Notes: generated by a model from the sequence alone, not told the origin. DNA of 64,000 nucleotides from an uncultured Pseudomonadota bacterium (GCA_902826775.1 CADEHE010000002.1:535043-599042), one strand, 5' to 3'; numbered from the stretch's first letter, positions 8,549-18,346 are shown. Translations and numbers: made by a program.

Positions 8549-10009
8549 TCACGCATGCGGCACCTCGCTGAGTGCAATCCCTAAGGCATCGGCGATGCCC
8601 CTGCCGTACGCCGGATCCGCCTTTAGGCAATTGGCGATGTGCCGGATCTGGATTTCCTTGGGTGCCGGCCCGATCGAGCGGGCGGTATTCTCGAACAAGA
8701 CTTTTTGCTGAGCCGGCGTCATCAAACGGAACAAGGCGCCTGGCTGCGAATAGTAATCGCTATCTTCGCGATGATTCCAATGATCGGCGGCGCCCTCAAT
8801 GGACAGCGGCGGTTCGCGGTATTCGGGTTGCTCGCGCCAATGGCCGTAGCTGTTCGGTTCATAACCTATGGTCGCGCCGTGGTTACCGTCCACCCGCATG
8901 GGACCATCGCGATGGTAGCTGTGCACCGGGCAGCGCGGCGCATTAACCGGGATTTGATGATGATTCACGCCCAAGCGATAGCGCTGCGCATCCCCGTAAG
9001 AAAACAAGCGCGCCTGCAGCATCTTGTCCGGTGAAAAACCAATGCCCGGCACGACGTTTGCCGGATTAAATGCCGACTGTTCGACTTCGGCATGAAAGTT
9101 CTCCGGATTGCGGTTGAGTTCCATCACACCGACTTCCAGCAACGGATAGTCCCGGTGCGGCCACACCTTAGTAAGGTCGAAGGGGTTGTATGGCACCTTG
9201 GAAGCGTCTTTCTCCGGCATCACCTGTATCTTTAGCGTCCATCTCGGATACTCGCGGCGCTCGATCGCCTCGAACAAATCGCGTTGATGGCTCTCGCGAT
9301 CCTTCCCGATAATCGCTTCCGCTTGTGCGTCGGTCAGATTTTTGATTCCCTGCTGAGACTTAAAATGAAGTTTGACCCAATAGCGTTCGTTCTTCGCGTT
9401 AATGAAACTAAACGTGTGGCTGGCGAATCCGTGCATGGTCCGATAGCTCGCAGGGATGCCGCGGTCGCTCATGACAATGGTGACCTGGTGCAATGCTTCA
9501 GGCAGCAAGGTCCAAAAATCCCAATTGTTCTTGGCGCTGCGCATATTGGTGCGCGGATCGCGTTTGACCGCATGGTTCAAGTCCGGAAACTTGAGCGGGT
9601 CACGCAGGAAGAATACGGGCGTGTTGTTGCCTACCATGTCCCAATTGCCTTCCTCCGTGTAGAACTTGACCGCGAATCCGCGAATGTCGCGCTCCGCGTC
9701 GGCCGCGCCGCGCTCGCCGGCAACGGTTGTAAAGCGCGCAAACAGGTCGGTCTTCTTGCCCACGGCGGAGAACAGTTTGGCGCGCGTGTAGCGAGTGATG
9801 TCATGTGTAACGGTAAAGCTGCCATAAGCGGCCGAGCCTTTGGCATGCATACGGCGCTCGGGAATCACCTCACGATCAAAGTGCGCCAGCTTCTCTAACA
9901 GCCAAACGTCCTGCAACAGGACCGGGCCGCGTGGTCCGGCGGTCACTGAGTTCTGGTTGTCGACGACCGGGGCCCCGGCGGCGGTGGTGAGTTTGCTTTC
10001 TTTGCTCAT
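8549..10009 (-). CDS. katA: Monofunctional heme catalase (small-subunit type)
   Basis: Decomposes hydrogen peroxide to water and oxygen in the cytoplasm. The 486-residue product is the size of small-subunit (clade 3-like) catalases. Key residues are present: distal His55 in [12 protein letters not shown], Asn128 in [12 protein letters not shown], and proximal heme ligand Tyr337 in [14 protein letters not shown]. There is no signal peptide. ATG at 10009 follows GGAG seven bases upstream. It sits beside the disulfide reductase, peroxiredoxin-glutaredoxin and oxyR genes, so OxyR control is likely, although I could not pick out a clear OxyR site in its leader. The symbol katA is by family resemblance. 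Confidence 0.95.
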   Translation of the reverse strand: MSKESKLTTAAGAPVVDNQNSVTAGPRGPVLLQDVWLLEKLAHFDREVIPERRMHAKGSAAYGSFTVTHDITRYTRAKLFSAVGKKTDLFARFTTVAGERGAADAERDIRGFAVKFYTEEGNWDMVGNNTPVFFLRDPLKFPDLNHAVKRDPRTNMRSAKNNWDFWTLLPEALHQVTIVMSDRGIPASYRTMHGFASHTFSFINAKNERYWVKLHFKSQQGIKNLTDAQAEAIIGKDRESHQRDLFEAIERREYPRWTLKIQVMPEKDASKVPYNPFDLTKVWPHRDYPLLEVGVMELNRNPENFHAEVEQSAFNPANVVPGIGFSPDKMLQARLFSYGDAQRYRLGVNHHQIPVNAPRCPVHSYHRDGPMRVDGNHGATIGYEPNSYGHWREQPEYREPPLSIEGAADHWNHREDSDYYSQPGALFRLMTPAQQKVLFENTARSIGPAPKEIQIRHIANCLKADPAYGRGIADALGIALSEVPHA

Positions 10010-10191
10010 GTTCGATCTCCAAGTCCATCAAACCTGCGGTTGATTCTATGAGAGCGTCGTTGCCACACTTTGATCCAGATCAGCGCAGAATAGTTGCGCC
10101 TCTTCGGCACTGCACTGGCCGACAAGATGAAAGCAATAGACTCGCTACAACGCCCCGATCACGACTAATAGGCACTCCACTACATCGAAAA

Positions 10192-11613
10192 CTAAGCCGC
10201 CCGTTTCCCGGCGGCGGCTGAAGCTGCGTTTAACTTCGCTTGCGCATCACGCAGCGCAGTGCGCAAACCTTCCTGCACCACCGGGTGATAGAACGGCATC
10301 TCCAGCAACTGTGCGACAGTTAAACCGCTTTGCAATGCCCATGCAAGCAAATGCCCGATGTGTTCCGCATCCGGTCCGAACATTTCCGCGCCGAGGAACT
10401 TGCCCGATTGCGCATCGGCGTAAACGTGCAGCAATCCTTCGTTGCGGAGCATAACGCGACTGCGGCCCTGATCCTCGAATGAAACTTCACCCGTAACGAA
10501 GCGACCAGGCTTAAGTTCCGCGAAACGCTGCCCGACAATCGCGATCTGCGGATCCGTAAACACGATGCTCAACGTTGCACGCCGCGAGAACGCACGCACC
10601 TCGGGATAGCTCGCGGCATTCTCTCCAGCGATGCGTCCTTCATCGGCCGCCTCGTGCAACAACGGCAAGTCCTGGTTTGCGTCGCCGGCGATAAAGATGT
10701 TCGACTGTCCGCAACGCATGGTGGCGCGGTCGAACAGCGGCACGCCAAAGCGATCGAGCGCCAGTGAGGTGTGTTCCAAGCCGAGTCCACGCACGTTGGG
10801 TGCTCGTCCGGTAGCGGCAATGACGTAGTCGACGTGGCGTTCGGCCACGGCGCCGTCTTTGTTCAAGTACAGAAGCTTGACGCCATCGTCCGCGCGGGTT
10901 GCGGATAACATTTTTGCGCTCGGATCTAGATAAAACTCCGCGCCAAAGCTACTGGCCGCGTACTGCCGCAGCGCCGGATCGGACAAGGGGCCCAAGGAGC
11001 CGCTTAGACCGAACATCGCCACCTCCACGCCAAGTCGATGCAGCGCTTGTCCCAGTTCGAGGCCAATCACACCCGGCCCAAAGACTGCGACAGATCTTGG
11101 CAGATCATCCCAACCGAATACGTCATCGTTGACCACGACCCGATCGCCCAACTCACGCAAGAACGATGGCACGATGGGCGAAGAGCCAGTGGCAATCACC
11201 GCTTGCCCGAACTCGATTCGAGTATGCGCATCGACTTGCAGCGTAGTGTCGCTCACAAAACGGGCGTGCCCGCGAATGCGAAGGCGTTCGTCAATGCCCT
11301 CGACGCCCTGCAGCACAAAGCCGACGAAACGATCGCGCTCACGCTTGACTCGGCGCATCACTGCTTTGCCGTCGACACGAACGCGTCCTTCCAAACCTAA
11401 GCCAAATTCCGGGTAGCGCGAACTGGCATGCGCGGCGTCCGCAGCGGCGATCAGCAACTTGCTCGGCATGCAGCCGACGCGCGCGCAGGTCGTGCCGTAG
11501 GCTCCGGCCTCCACGATCACCGCACGCTTACCGCGCGCAATTGCGGCGCGATAGGCCGCGAGTCCGGCGGTGCCGGCGCCGATGACTGCCACATCCACTT
11601 TGATCTGCTTCAC
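10192..11613 (-). CDS. FAD-dependent pyridine nucleotide-disulfide reductase (dihydrolipoyl dehydrogenase-like)
   Basis: Class I flavin disulfide reductase of 473 residues. Seen from the chosen GTG start: FAD-binding VAVIGAGTAGLAA (residues 8-20), redox pair Cys43 and Cys48 in TTCARVGCMPSK, NAD(P)-binding VAVFGPGVIGLELG, second FAD motif NIFIAGDAN, and the C-terminal His-Glu pair in FYHPVVQEGL. The open frame extends five codons to TTG 11628, but GTG 11613 has GAGAG at good spacing. Location next to a peroxiredoxin-glutaredoxin fusion and oxyR suggests it recycles a thiol or glutathione-type reductant for peroxide defence. The GTTCARVGC active-site variant differs from GGTCLNVGC of pyruvate dehydrogenase E3, and no E1/E2 genes are nearby. 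Substrate is unknown. Confidence 0.85.
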   Translation of the reverse strand: MKQIKVDVAVIGAGTAGLAAYRAAIARGKRAVIVEAGAYGTTCARVGCMPSKLLIAAADAAHASSRYPEFGLGLEGRVRVDGKAVMRRVKRERDRFVGFVLQGVEGIDERLRIRGHARFVSDTTLQVDAHTRIEFGQAVIATGSSPIVPSFLRELGDRVVVNDDVFGWDDLPRSVAVFGPGVIGLELGQALHRLGVEVAMFGLSGSLGPLSDPALRQYAASSFGAEFYLDPSAKMLSATRADDGVKLLYLNKDGAVAERHVDYVIAATGRAPNVRGLGLEHTSLALDRFGVPLFDRATMRCGQSNIFIAGDANQDLPLLHEAADEGRIAGENAASYPEVRAFSRRATLSIVFTDPQIAIVGQRFAELKPGRFVTGEVSFEDQGRSRVMLRNEGLLHVYADAQSGKFLGAEMFGPDAEHIGHLLAWALQSGLTVAQLLEMPFYHPVVQEGLRTALRDAQAKLNAASAAAGKRAA

Positions 11614-11697
11614 TGTTCGCTCTCGCAATGATCTAGTTCGATTCGCCCTGCGCTAGTCGAAGGGCGATTTTCAATAGCTTGACTACGCCCGCCAACA

Positions 11698-11732
11698 GCC
11701 GTTCGTGGTTTAACGAGCCAACCACGAACGGC
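11698..11732. other. Strong hairpin between disulfide reductase and peroxiredoxin genes
   Basis: A perfect 13-bp inverted repeat, GCCGTTCGTGGTT and its complement, with a 9-base loop. It lies just past the stop of the peroxiredoxin-glutaredoxin gene (minus strand). There is no T-run on either side, so it could be a weak terminator or an mRNA-stabilising stem rather than a classical terminator. Confidence 0.5.
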
Positions 11733-11746
11733 CCGCGTGGCCAAGG

Positions 11747-12484
11747 TTAAGCCGCCTTCTTCGCCCACTTCTCCAGCGCATCGGCGCCGCCGATGTACTG
11801 GCCGTTGATGAAGATCTGTGGCACGGTCTGCGCGCCGGCGAGGGCGCCCACTACCTTGCTGCGGATGTTGTGCGCCAACGGTACTTCCGCGTAGTTGTAG
11901 CCGAGCGCCGTCAACTGCGCTTTCGCTTTAGCGCAGAAGCCGCAGCCTTCGCGCGTGAAGATCACCACTTGGTCAGGCTTTTTCGCTTTCGGATTGATGT
12001 AGTTGAGCATGGTGTCGGCGTCGGAAACTTCGAACGGATCTCCCGGCTTTTCCGGCTCGATGAACTGCTTTTCGATGACACCGTCTTTCACCAGCATGGA
12101 ATAGCGCCAGGAGCGCTTGCCGAATCCCAGATCGCTCTTGTCCACCAGCAAGCCGATCTTGTCGGTAAACTCGCCATTGCCATCGGGCAACAGAGTAATG
12201 TGCTCGGCTTCTTGGTCTTTGGCCCATTCGTTCATGACGAAAGTGTCATTGACCGAGAGGCACAAGATGGCATCCACGCCGTTAGCGAAGAACGCCGGGG
12301 CGAGTTCGTTGTAGCGCGGCAGATGAGTGGATGAGCAGGTGGGCGTGAACGCGCCGGGCAGAGAAAACACCACCACCGTCTTGCCGCGAAACAATTCGTC
12401 GGTAGTGATGTTCTTCCACTCGGTGTTCTCACGCACGCGGAACGCCACTTGCGGAACACGCCGTCCTTCTTGAGCTTGCAACAT
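11747..12484 (-). CDS. Peroxiredoxin-glutaredoxin hybrid (Prx5-type peroxidase fused to glutaredoxin)
   Basis: Glutathione-dependent peroxidase in one chain of 245 residues. The N-terminal Prx5-like domain has the peroxidatic Cys50 in [15 protein letters not shown]; the C-terminal glutaredoxin domain (from about 170) has CGFC at 181-184 and the cis-Pro motif TVPQ at 220-223. Such hybrids are known in Haemophilus and other proteobacteria, where the glutaredoxin half regenerates the peroxidase with glutathione. ATG 12484 is chosen over an upstream TTG because AGGAGA lies at proper distance. It is divergent from oxyR across a 137-bp region with two dyads. Confidence 0.95.
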   Translation of the reverse strand: MLQAQEGRRVPQVAFRVRENTEWKNITTDELFRGKTVVVFSLPGAFTPTCSSTHLPRYNELAPAFFANGVDAILCLSVNDTFVMNEWAKDQEAEHITLLPDGNGEFTDKIGLLVDKSDLGFGKRSWRYSMLVKDGVIEKQFIEPEKPGDPFEVSDADTMLNYINPKAKKPDQVVIFTREGCGFCAKAKAQLTALGYNYAEVPLAHNIRSKVVGALAGAQTVPQIFINGQYIGGADALEKWAKKAA

Positions 12485-12544
12485 TTTCAACTCTCCTTTG
12501 GCTCGATAAAAGGTATCAATGAACGGCAGTGTATGAGCCGGCGA

Positions 12545-12594
12545 ACAATTAATCCAATTGATTGTTATTGTCGATCTGATTAGATATACTAATC
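12545..12594. promoter_or_regulatory. Putative OxyR operator: two dyads in the oxyR / prx-grx divergent region
   Basis: Two palindromes sit side by side: an imperfect 21-bp one at 12545-12565 (ACAAT-t-AAT-cca-ATT-g-ATTGT) and a perfect 17-bp one at 12578-12594 (GATTAG-ATATA-CTAATC). Their centres are 31 bp apart, about three helical turns, on an AT-rich stretch between divergent starts. LysR-type regulators bind such paired dyads; autoregulation by OxyR is inferred. Confidence 0.6.
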
Positions 12595-12621
12595 ACAGTC
12601 AAAGTTCTCGCAACCGACCCT

Positions 12622-13581
12622 ATGACCTTAAACGAGCTGCGCTACGTCGTTGCCGTCGCGCAAGAGCGCAATTTTCGCCGGGCGGCGGAGAAATGCTTTG
12701 TCACGCAGCCGGCGCTGAGCCTTGCGATCCGCAAGCTGGAAGACGAACTGGGCGTGCGGATTTTCGAGCGCAACCAGACAGAGGTTGCGGTGAGCGTGCT
12801 AGGACGGCGCATCGTCGAACAGGCGCAACGCGTGCTCGAAGAGGCGCAACGCTTGAAGGAAATCGCGGCGCAGGGCAAAGATCCGCTCGTCGGCCCATTG
12901 CGTCTAGGCGCTATCTTTACCGTAGGGCCTTACCTGCTGCCGACGCTTATCCCGGCCTTGCACCAGAGCGCGCCTGCCATGCCGCTGGAGATTGAAGAGA
13001 ACACCACGGCGCAGCTTGAAACCCTACTGCGCAACGGCAAACTGGATGCAATCTTGATCGCGCTGCCGTTCGGCGACGCGAGTATCGCCGCGCAACCTCT
13101 ATACGACGAGCCGTTTGCGGTCGTCGTGCCCGAGAATCACCCATGGGCAAGCCGTCACAGCGTGAAAGCCAAGGAACTCGCCAAAGAGCGCGTGCTGCTG
13201 CTCAATTCCGGACACTGCTTTTCGAATCAGGTGGTGGAGGCGTGCCCCGAGCTCTCGCGCAAGGGCGAGGATGTGCAACAAGGCAACTCGCTGGAGACTA
13301 TCCGCAGCATGGTGGCTTCCGGATTGGGCATTACCGTGCTGCCGGTTTCGGCGTGCTCGGACCGTTTTCAAAGCAAGCTCGTGCGCGCCGTGCCCTTCGC
13401 CGCACCCGTGCCCATGCGGCGCATCGCGCTGGCGTGGCGCAAGAGCTTTGCGCGCGAGGCGGCGGTGCAAGCGGTGGGGGCGGCGGTTCGGGGACTAAAG
13501 CTGCCCGGCGTAGAAATAGTGGCAAGTAAAGTGCCGGACCTGCCAAGTCGCAAGAATTCAACGGCGAAACGAGGGCATTAG
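12622..13581 (+). CDS. oxyR: Hydrogen-peroxide sensing LysR-type regulator OxyR
   Basis: LysR-family activator of peroxide defence. The 319-residue product has an N-terminal winged helix (ELRYVVAVAQERNFRRAAEK...) and a C-terminal sensing domain. Cys199 and Cys208 in GHCFSNQVVEACPE occur at exactly the positions and eight-residue spacing of the redox Cys pair of Escherichia coli OxyR, which makes the call strong. A Ser/Lys-rich tail follows. Start ATG 12622 gives MTLNELRYVV, typical of the family. The divergent peroxiredoxin-glutaredoxin, disulfide reductase and catalase genes are its likely targets. Confidence 0.95.
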   Translation: MTLNELRYVVAVAQERNFRRAAEKCFVTQPALSLAIRKLEDELGVRIFERNQTEVAVSVLGRRIVEQAQRVLEEAQRLKEIAAQGKDPLVGPLRLGAIFTVGPYLLPTLIPALHQSAPAMPLEIEENTTAQLETLLRNGKLDAILIALPFGDASIAAQPLYDEPFAVVVPENHPWASRHSVKAKELAKERVLLLNSGHCFSNQVVEACPELSRKGEDVQQGNSLETIRSMVASGLGITVLPVSACSDRFQSKLVRAVPFAAPVPMRRIALAWRKSFAREAAVQAVGAAVRGLKLPGVEIVASKVPDLPSRKNSTAKRGH

Positions 13582-13853
13582 CTGGCGCGTCGCCCGCGCC
13601 AAGAAGCCTAGCCGCAATCCCACAGGTGATATTCTCGCCCCAGAACGCCACTTTGACGATGGCGCATAGCGTCGGCACAACCGGCGACACAAACGCGAAC
13701 GTTCTGACCACGGAAAGGTCCGATACTCTCGGTACATATCGCCTGCGTTTCAGTAGCCGCGGGTTATCGAGCTGCACAATCGCTTTGTGTGGCGATTTTT
13801 GAGATCAAGTAGTAAGCGCCGAGCCCTCTGAGTTCTCTGAGCGCGAAGCGCCA
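13582..13853. other. Intergenic region after oxyR
   Basis: No gene is supported. A 148-codon minus-strand frame (13331-13777) overlaps oxyR, is Pro/Ala-rich and matches nothing I know; I treat it as chance. Confidence 0.5.
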
Positions 13854-14894
13854 CTAAAAAGCCAAACGCGCCAACTCCTGTGTCAACGCGCCCGCTCCAA
13901 TTTCGCGGCAACCGCTCGCGTTTTGCCCTGACCACAACGGCGAGAAATCGCCCGAGCCCTGCGCTTCGGCTTTCGCGCGCAAAGGCGCGATCGCGGCGGT
14001 GGCAAGCGGGAATGCAGGCGCGGCGGCGTTGATTGGCCCGGCCTCACGCATCACACGATTCACAATGCCGCGCGCTGGCCTACCGGTGAAAATATTCGTT
14101 AGCGCTGTGTGACGCGCGGCATCACTCTTGAGCGCAGCGCGATGAACCGTGCTGATCGTCGCTTCTGGGCATAGCAAGTAGGCAGTCCCCACCTGCACGC
14201 CGACGGCGCCGAGTACCAGCGCTGCCTTTACGCCACCTGCGTCGGCGATACCGCCGGCTGCGATCACCGGCACTTTCACGGCCTTCACTATCTGCGGCAG
14301 CAGCGCAAATGTCCCGACCTGCGTCGAGAGATCGTTCGACAGAAATATGCCGCGGTGCCCTCCCGCTTCCAGCCCTTGCGCAATCACAGCGTCAACACCT
14401 TTGCTTTCCAGCCATTGCGCTTCGGCCACCGTCGTTGCCGATGACATAATCTTTGCGCCGAGCCTGCGCACGCGCTCGAGCAACGCGTCGGACGGCAGAC
14501 CAAAGTGAAAACTCACCACCCGCGGGCGGAACTCCTCCAGCACTTCGGCCATGCTCTCGTTAAACGACGCACGCCCTGGACCGGAGGCAATGCCGGCTGC
14601 ATCAATGCCGAACTCCGCGTAGTAGGGCGCGAGCTTTTCGCGCCACGCCGCTTCGCGCGGCGCATCGGCCACAGGCACAAGGTGGCAAAAGAAATTGACG
14701 TTGATCGGCTGCTGCGTCCGGCTCGCGATTGCGCGCAACTCGTTGCGCAAGGCGCTGGTGTCAAGGATGGCGCAAGGCAGCGAGCCCAAACCACCGGCGC
14801 CAGACACCGCGATCGCCATGGCGCTCGCCTGCGCGCCGGCCATCGGCGCCTGCACGATCGGTAGTTCAACGCCGAATAAATCCTGAAACTTCAC
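13854..14894 (-). CDS. Nitronate monooxygenase-like FMN enzyme (NMO/2-nitropropane dioxygenase family)
   Basis: FMN-dependent TIM-barrel oxidase family that oxidises alkyl nitronates such as propionate-3-nitronate. The 346-residue product shows the family start FGVELPIVQAPMAGA, SGAGGLGSLP, the conserved AQGLEAGGHRG with the active-site-region His, VPVIAAGGIADAGGVKAAL (phosphate-binding strand), GAVGVQVGTAYLLCPE, and SGQNASGCRE at the C-terminus. Length and motifs fit. ATG 14894 begins MKFQDLFG. It is convergent with oxyR and 52 bp from the rhodanese gene on the same strand. Members of this family are often mis-assigned, so the real substrate is open. Confidence 0.85.
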   Translation of the reverse strand: MKFQDLFGVELPIVQAPMAGAQASAMAIAVSGAGGLGSLPCAILDTSALRNELRAIASRTQQPINVNFFCHLVPVADAPREAAWREKLAPYYAEFGIDAAGIASGPGRASFNESMAEVLEEFRPRVVSFHFGLPSDALLERVRRLGAKIMSSATTVAEAQWLESKGVDAVIAQGLEAGGHRGIFLSNDLSTQVGTFALLPQIVKAVKVPVIAAGGIADAGGVKAALVLGAVGVQVGTAYLLCPEATISTVHRAALKSDAARHTALTNIFTGRPARGIVNRVMREAGPINAAAPAFPLATAAIAPLRAKAEAQGSGDFSPLWSGQNASGCREIGAGALTQELARLAF

Positions 14895-14946
14895 GCCGTT
14901 TCGATTCTTTCTGCGCTCGTCAACGGGCGAACGCAGCGCCGCGAAA

Positions 14947-15351
14947 TCACGGCGCCACCACCGGCAACTTGTTCTTGCGCCACGCGTTCATTCCGCCCTT
15001 AATGTTGATCAACTGCGTAAAGCCGTGCTTGCGCAACACCTTTATCGCCTGGGCCGAACGTCCGCCGGAGGCGCATACAACGTACATCGGCTGATCCTTG
15101 AAACCCGCCAGTTCCGCCAGCCGCATCTCAACCTTTCCAAGCGGAATCAGCAACGCGCCTGGAATGACGCCGGTTGCAAATTCGTCAGGTTCGCGCACGT
15201 CGAGTACCTTGATCTGCTGAGCCTGTATTTGAGTAGCCGCAGCGGCGACATCGAGCTCCGACGGAACGTCGGCGCGCGCCGATGAAATGGTAAGCGCAAG
15301 CACCAAAGCGTTGATCGCGGACATTGCGACGGTGCGAATGCCTAGCTTCAT
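14947..15351 (-). CDS. Exported single-domain rhodanese (sulfurtransferase)
   Basis: A 134-residue protein with a signal peptide (cleavage likely after SSARA at residue 27) and one rhodanese domain. It contains VLDVREPDEFATGVIPGALLIPL and the active-site loop Cys93 in VVCASGGRSAQA, six residues as in single-domain sulfurtransferases, then INIKGGMNAWR. ATG 15351 has a G-rich stretch upstream; earlier in-frame starts would bury the signal peptide. Periplasmic location and sulfane-sulfur transfer are inferred from the family. Two RNA-like hairpins lie about 160 bp upstream (15510-15554). Confidence 0.88.
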   Translation of the reverse strand: MKLGIRTVAMSAINALVLALTISSARADVPSELDVAAAATQIQAQQIKVLDVREPDEFATGVIPGALLIPLGKVEMRLAELAGFKDQPMYVVCASGGRSAQAIKVLRKHGFTQLINIKGGMNAWRKNKLPVVAP

Positions 15352-15509
15352 AGTTACATACCCCCTTTGCGCACGTTGTTCGACCATATCGTACCTCGTA
15401 TGGAGGAGTTCTACTTCAAGCGATCGGATCTCTTCAGCCGTTTTCGCGGGAAATATTCCCACTTATTGACCTCGATCGATGTAAGTTGGGTCCGGCTGGG
15501 ATGTAATAC

Positions 15510-15554
15510 ACCGGCAACCTCAGTTGCAGCCGGTAACCAGGCTAGCCTCCTGGT
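15510..15554. ncRNA. Tandem hairpins in the leader of the rhodanese gene (unassigned structured element)
   Basis: Two adjacent stems: 15510-15534 (ACCGGC-AAC-ctca-GTT-gca-GCCGGT) and 15536-15554 (ACCAGG-ctagcct-CCTGGT), separated by one base. They sit between the rhodanese start and the pnp terminator. On the minus strand they would be in the rhodanese 5' leader, where GGTTACCGG loosely recalls the 3' part of GEMM riboswitches, but the rest of that motif is missing. Function unknown. Confidence 0.4.
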
Positions 15555-15647
15555 GCTTGATCTCCGACTACTTTTGCCAGCAGCCGCGTGTCGGCAGCCG
15601 CTACGCAATCATCGCTGGCAGCGGATCGCGTGGAGATACGCAAAAAC

Positions 15648-15673
15648 AAAAAGGACGCTTCCGCGTCCTTTTT
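15648..15673. terminator. Bidirectional Rho-independent terminator after pnp
   Basis: Perfect inverted repeat AAAAAGGACGC / GCGTCCTTTTT around a TTCC loop, with A-run and T-run on the two sides. It lies 35 bp past the pnp stop on the minus strand, so it most likely ends the rpsO-pnp transcript. Confidence 0.9.
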
Positions 15674-15708
15674 CTGTTTCAACAACTTCTGCGCTGCCGC
15701 GCAGCCGC

Positions 15709-17832
15709 CTACTCCGTAATCGGCGCGGCCGGCGCAGGTGCCGGCTCTTCCAGCAACGCCTTCATCGACAGGCGCGTGCGGCCTTTTTCGTCCGCCTCGA
15801 GCACTTTGACTTTGACGATCTGGCCTTCCTTCAGGTAGTCCGACACGTTATTGACGCGCTCTTTGGCGATCTGCGAAATATGCAGCAGGCCATCGCGACC
15901 TGGCATCAAACTCACCACCGCCCCGAAATCGAGCAATTTCAAGACCGGCCCTTCATAGATCTTGCCGACCTCGATGTTGCCGGTCAGATCCTCGATGCGT
16001 TTCTTCGCTGCCGCGCCCGCCTCGCCGCTCAAGCAAGCTATCGTGACGGTGCCATCGTCTTGAATGTCGATGGTAGTGCCGGTTTCTTCAGTGATCGACC
16101 GGATTACCGAGCCGCCCTTGCCGATTACGTCGCGGATTTTCTCCGGATTGATCTTCATGGTGATCATGCGCGGCGCGTACTGAGACAGATCGGAGCGCGG
16201 ACCCTCCAGCGTTTGCTTCATGATGCCGAGCACGTGCATGCGGCCCTCGCGCGCTTGATGCAGTGCCGCCTGCATGATTTCCTTGGTGATGCCATTGATC
16301 TTGATATCCATCTGCAGCGCGGTCACGCCTTGCTCGGTGCCGGCTACTTTGAAATCCATATCGCCGAGGTGATCTTCGTCGCCGAGGATGTCGGTGAGCA
16401 CGGCGAAACGATTGCCCTCCTTGATCAAACCCATGGCGATACCGGCGACATGCGCCTTTACCGGCACGCCGGCATCCATCAGCGCCAGCGAACCGCCGCA
16501 CACCGTCGCCATCGAGCTGGAACCATTCGACTCGGTTATTTCCGACACGATACGCAGTGTGTAGGCGAACTCCTCGTGCGTCGGCAGCGTGGCGATCAGC
16601 GCGCGCTTCGCCAGGCGGCCGTGGCCGATCTCGCGCCGTTTCGGCGCGCCGACGCGGCCGGTTTCACCGGTCGAATACGGCGGAAAGTTGTAGTGCAGCA
16701 TGAAGTTTTCTTTGTATTCACCCTGCAGCGCATCGATGATTTGCTCGTCGCGGCCAGTGCCGAGTGTGGCGATGACCAGCGCCTGCGTCTCGCCGCGCGT
16801 GAACAGGGCGGAACCATGGGTGCGCGGCAACACGCCGGTGCGAATGGTGATCGGGCGCACGGTGCGCGTGTCGCGCCCGTCGATGCGCGGCTCGCCGGAG
16901 AGAATGCGTCCGCGCACAATCTTTGATTCCAGATCCTTGAACATCGACTTGACCAGGTTGGCGCGGTCCGCGCCAGCATCCGCAGTGACCAACTCCGCTT
17001 TCACCCGCGCTTCGATCTCCGCGACCTTCTGCGAACGCTCTTGTTTTTGGCGAATGCGATAAGCCGCCTGTAAATCGGCTTCGGCCAACTCATTAATGCG
17101 CGCGACCAGCGCGGCATCTTTCGCGGCCGGCATCCAATCCCACTCGTCCTTGCCGGCTTCTTCCACCAATTCGTTAATGGCGTTGATCGCCGTTTGCATT
17201 TGCTCGTGGCCGTAAACTACCGCGCCCAACATTACTGCTTCCGGCAATTCGGCCGCTTCGGATTCGACCATCAGCACCGCTTGGTCGGTGCCGGCGACGA
17301 CCAAATCCAAGAGCGAGTCTTTCAATTCGGTCGCGGTCGGGTTCAAGACATACTGGCCATCGATGTAACCGACGCGCGCCGCGCCGATCGGGCCATCGAA
17401 AGGAATGCCGGCTATCGCCACCGCCGCCGATGCGCCGATGATGGCGGGAATGTCCGAATCGATTTCGTTGTTCGACGAGAGTACGGTGGCGACGATCTGC
17501 ACTTCGTTGTAGAAGCCCTCGGGAAACAAGGGGCGCATCGGACGATCGATCAAGCGGCAGGTGAGAATCTCCTTCTCGCTCGGGCGCCCTTCGCGCTTAA
17601 AGAACCCCCCGGGAATGCGGCCAGCCGCATAGGTGCGCTCTTGGTAATCGACCGTTAGCGGAAAGAAGTCTTGGCCGGGCTTAGCATCCTGCGCCGCAAC
17701 AACCGTGACTAACACAACTGTATCTTCAACGCTAACCAGCACCGCGCCGCTGGCTTGGCGCGCGATCTCGCCCGTTTCCAGCGTCATTTGGTGCCGGCCG
17801 AATTGGAATGTCCTGCGGATAGCTTTAGGCAT
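15709..17832 (-). CDS. pnp: Polyribonucleotide nucleotidyltransferase (PNPase)
   Basis: Phosphorolytic 3'-5' exoribonuclease of the RNA degradosome. The product (707 aa from ATG 17832) has two RNase PH domains: the first with [30 protein letters not shown], the second with [13 protein letters not shown] and [11 protein letters not shown], with catalytic Asp in [20 protein letters not shown]. It is followed by a KH domain ([20 protein letters not shown]) and an S1 domain ([20 protein letters not shown]). A GTG nine bases upstream is the alternative start. It lies 193 bp after rpsO, the classical rpsO-pnp pair; the spacer could hold the RNase III autoregulatory stem known in E. coli, not proved here. 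A strong terminator follows. Confidence 0.97.
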   Translation of the reverse strand: MPKAIRRTFQFGRHQMTLETGEIARQASGAVLVSVEDTVVLVTVVAAQDAKPGQDFFPLTVDYQERTYAAGRIPGGFFKREGRPSEKEILTCRLIDRPMRPLFPEGFYNEVQIVATVLSSNNEIDSDIPAIIGASAAVAIAGIPFDGPIGAARVGYIDGQYVLNPTATELKDSLLDLVVAGTDQAVLMVESEAAELPEAVMLGAVVYGHEQMQTAINAINELVEEAGKDEWDWMPAAKDAALVARINELAEADLQAAYRIRQKQERSQKVAEIEARVKAELVTADAGADRANLVKSMFKDLESKIVRGRILSGEPRIDGRDTRTVRPITIRTGVLPRTHGSALFTRGETQALVIATLGTGRDEQIIDALQGEYKENFMLHYNFPPYSTGETGRVGAPKRREIGHGRLAKRALIATLPTHEEFAYTLRIVSEITESNGSSSMATVCGGSLALMDAGVPVKAHVAGIAMGLIKEGNRFAVLTDILGDEDHLGDMDFKVAGTEQGVTALQMDIKINGITKEIMQAALHQAREGRMHVLGIMKQTLEGPRSDLSQYAPRMITMKINPEKIRDVIGKGGSVIRSITEETGTTIDIQDDGTVTIACLSGEAGAAAKKRIEDLTGNIEVGKIYEGPVLKLLDFGAVVSLMPGRDGLLHISQIAKERVNNVSDYLKEGQIVKVKVLEADEKGRTRLSMKALLEEPAPAPAAPITE

Positions 17833-18025
17833 GGGGCTCACTTTTTAGTTGGTGCGCAGTTGCCGCGGCGCGCTTGCGCGCTGCAACGCGTTAGCCGACG
17901 ACGAGGACCGCCGCGGCTGTTGGTAAGGGCGCGCGCAGGCGAAAGTGAGCGCGCGTGCGGATTTGCTGCAGGTGGGTGTTGGACGACGCTGCAAGCTCAC
18001 TGCAGCCGATCGTTGGCGGCCCGGG

Positions 18026-18295
18026 CTACTTGCGCAGTCCAAGCTGATCAATGATAACGCGGTACTTTTCGACGTTGCTGCGCTTGAGGTAGTCGAGCAG
18101 GGTGCGGCGCTTGCTCACCATCCTCAATAGTCCGCGGCGCGAATGAAAATCTTTGACGTGCTGCTTGAAATGCCCGCTCAACTCGTTGATACGAGTGGTC
18201 AACAGAGCGATCTGCACTTCGGGCGACCCGGTATCTTTACCGGAGCGCTGGTAAGTCTTGATGATGCCCGCTTTTTCGGTGGACGCCATGGCCAT
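18026..18295 (-). CDS. rpsO: 30S ribosomal protein S15
   Basis: Primary 16S rRNA-binding protein of the small subunit. From ATG 18295 the product is 89 residues, the standard S15 length, with [42 protein letters not shown] and terminal QLGLRK. GGAGAG lies seven bases upstream of 18295; an ATG six bases further in (giving MASTEK) is possible. The upstream frame extension (MESKH) is dropped. It sits between truB and pnp as in many proteobacteria. Confidence 0.97.
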   Translation of the reverse strand: MAMASTEKAGIIKTYQRSGKDTGSPEVQIALLTTRINELSGHFKQHVKDFHSRRGLLRMVSKRRTLLDYLKRSNVEKYRVIIDQLGLRK

Positions 18296-18346
18296 ATGCT
18301 TGCTCTCCAATCGACTTCTTGACTTTGTAAACCTCGCATTTTCCCA

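Noticed and set aside
13331..13777. 148-codon gene overlapping the oxyR 3' end
   Set aside because: Antisense over conserved oxyR sequence and Pro-rich; treated as chance.
15500..15600. Cyclic-di-GMP (GEMM) riboswitch on the minus strand
   Set aside because: Only a GGTTACCG-like block is present; the conserved CACGCA and GCAAAGCC blocks are missing.
15367..16926. 519-codon frame opposite pnp
   Set aside because: Antisense shadow; contains no recognisable domain and crosses the pnp terminator.
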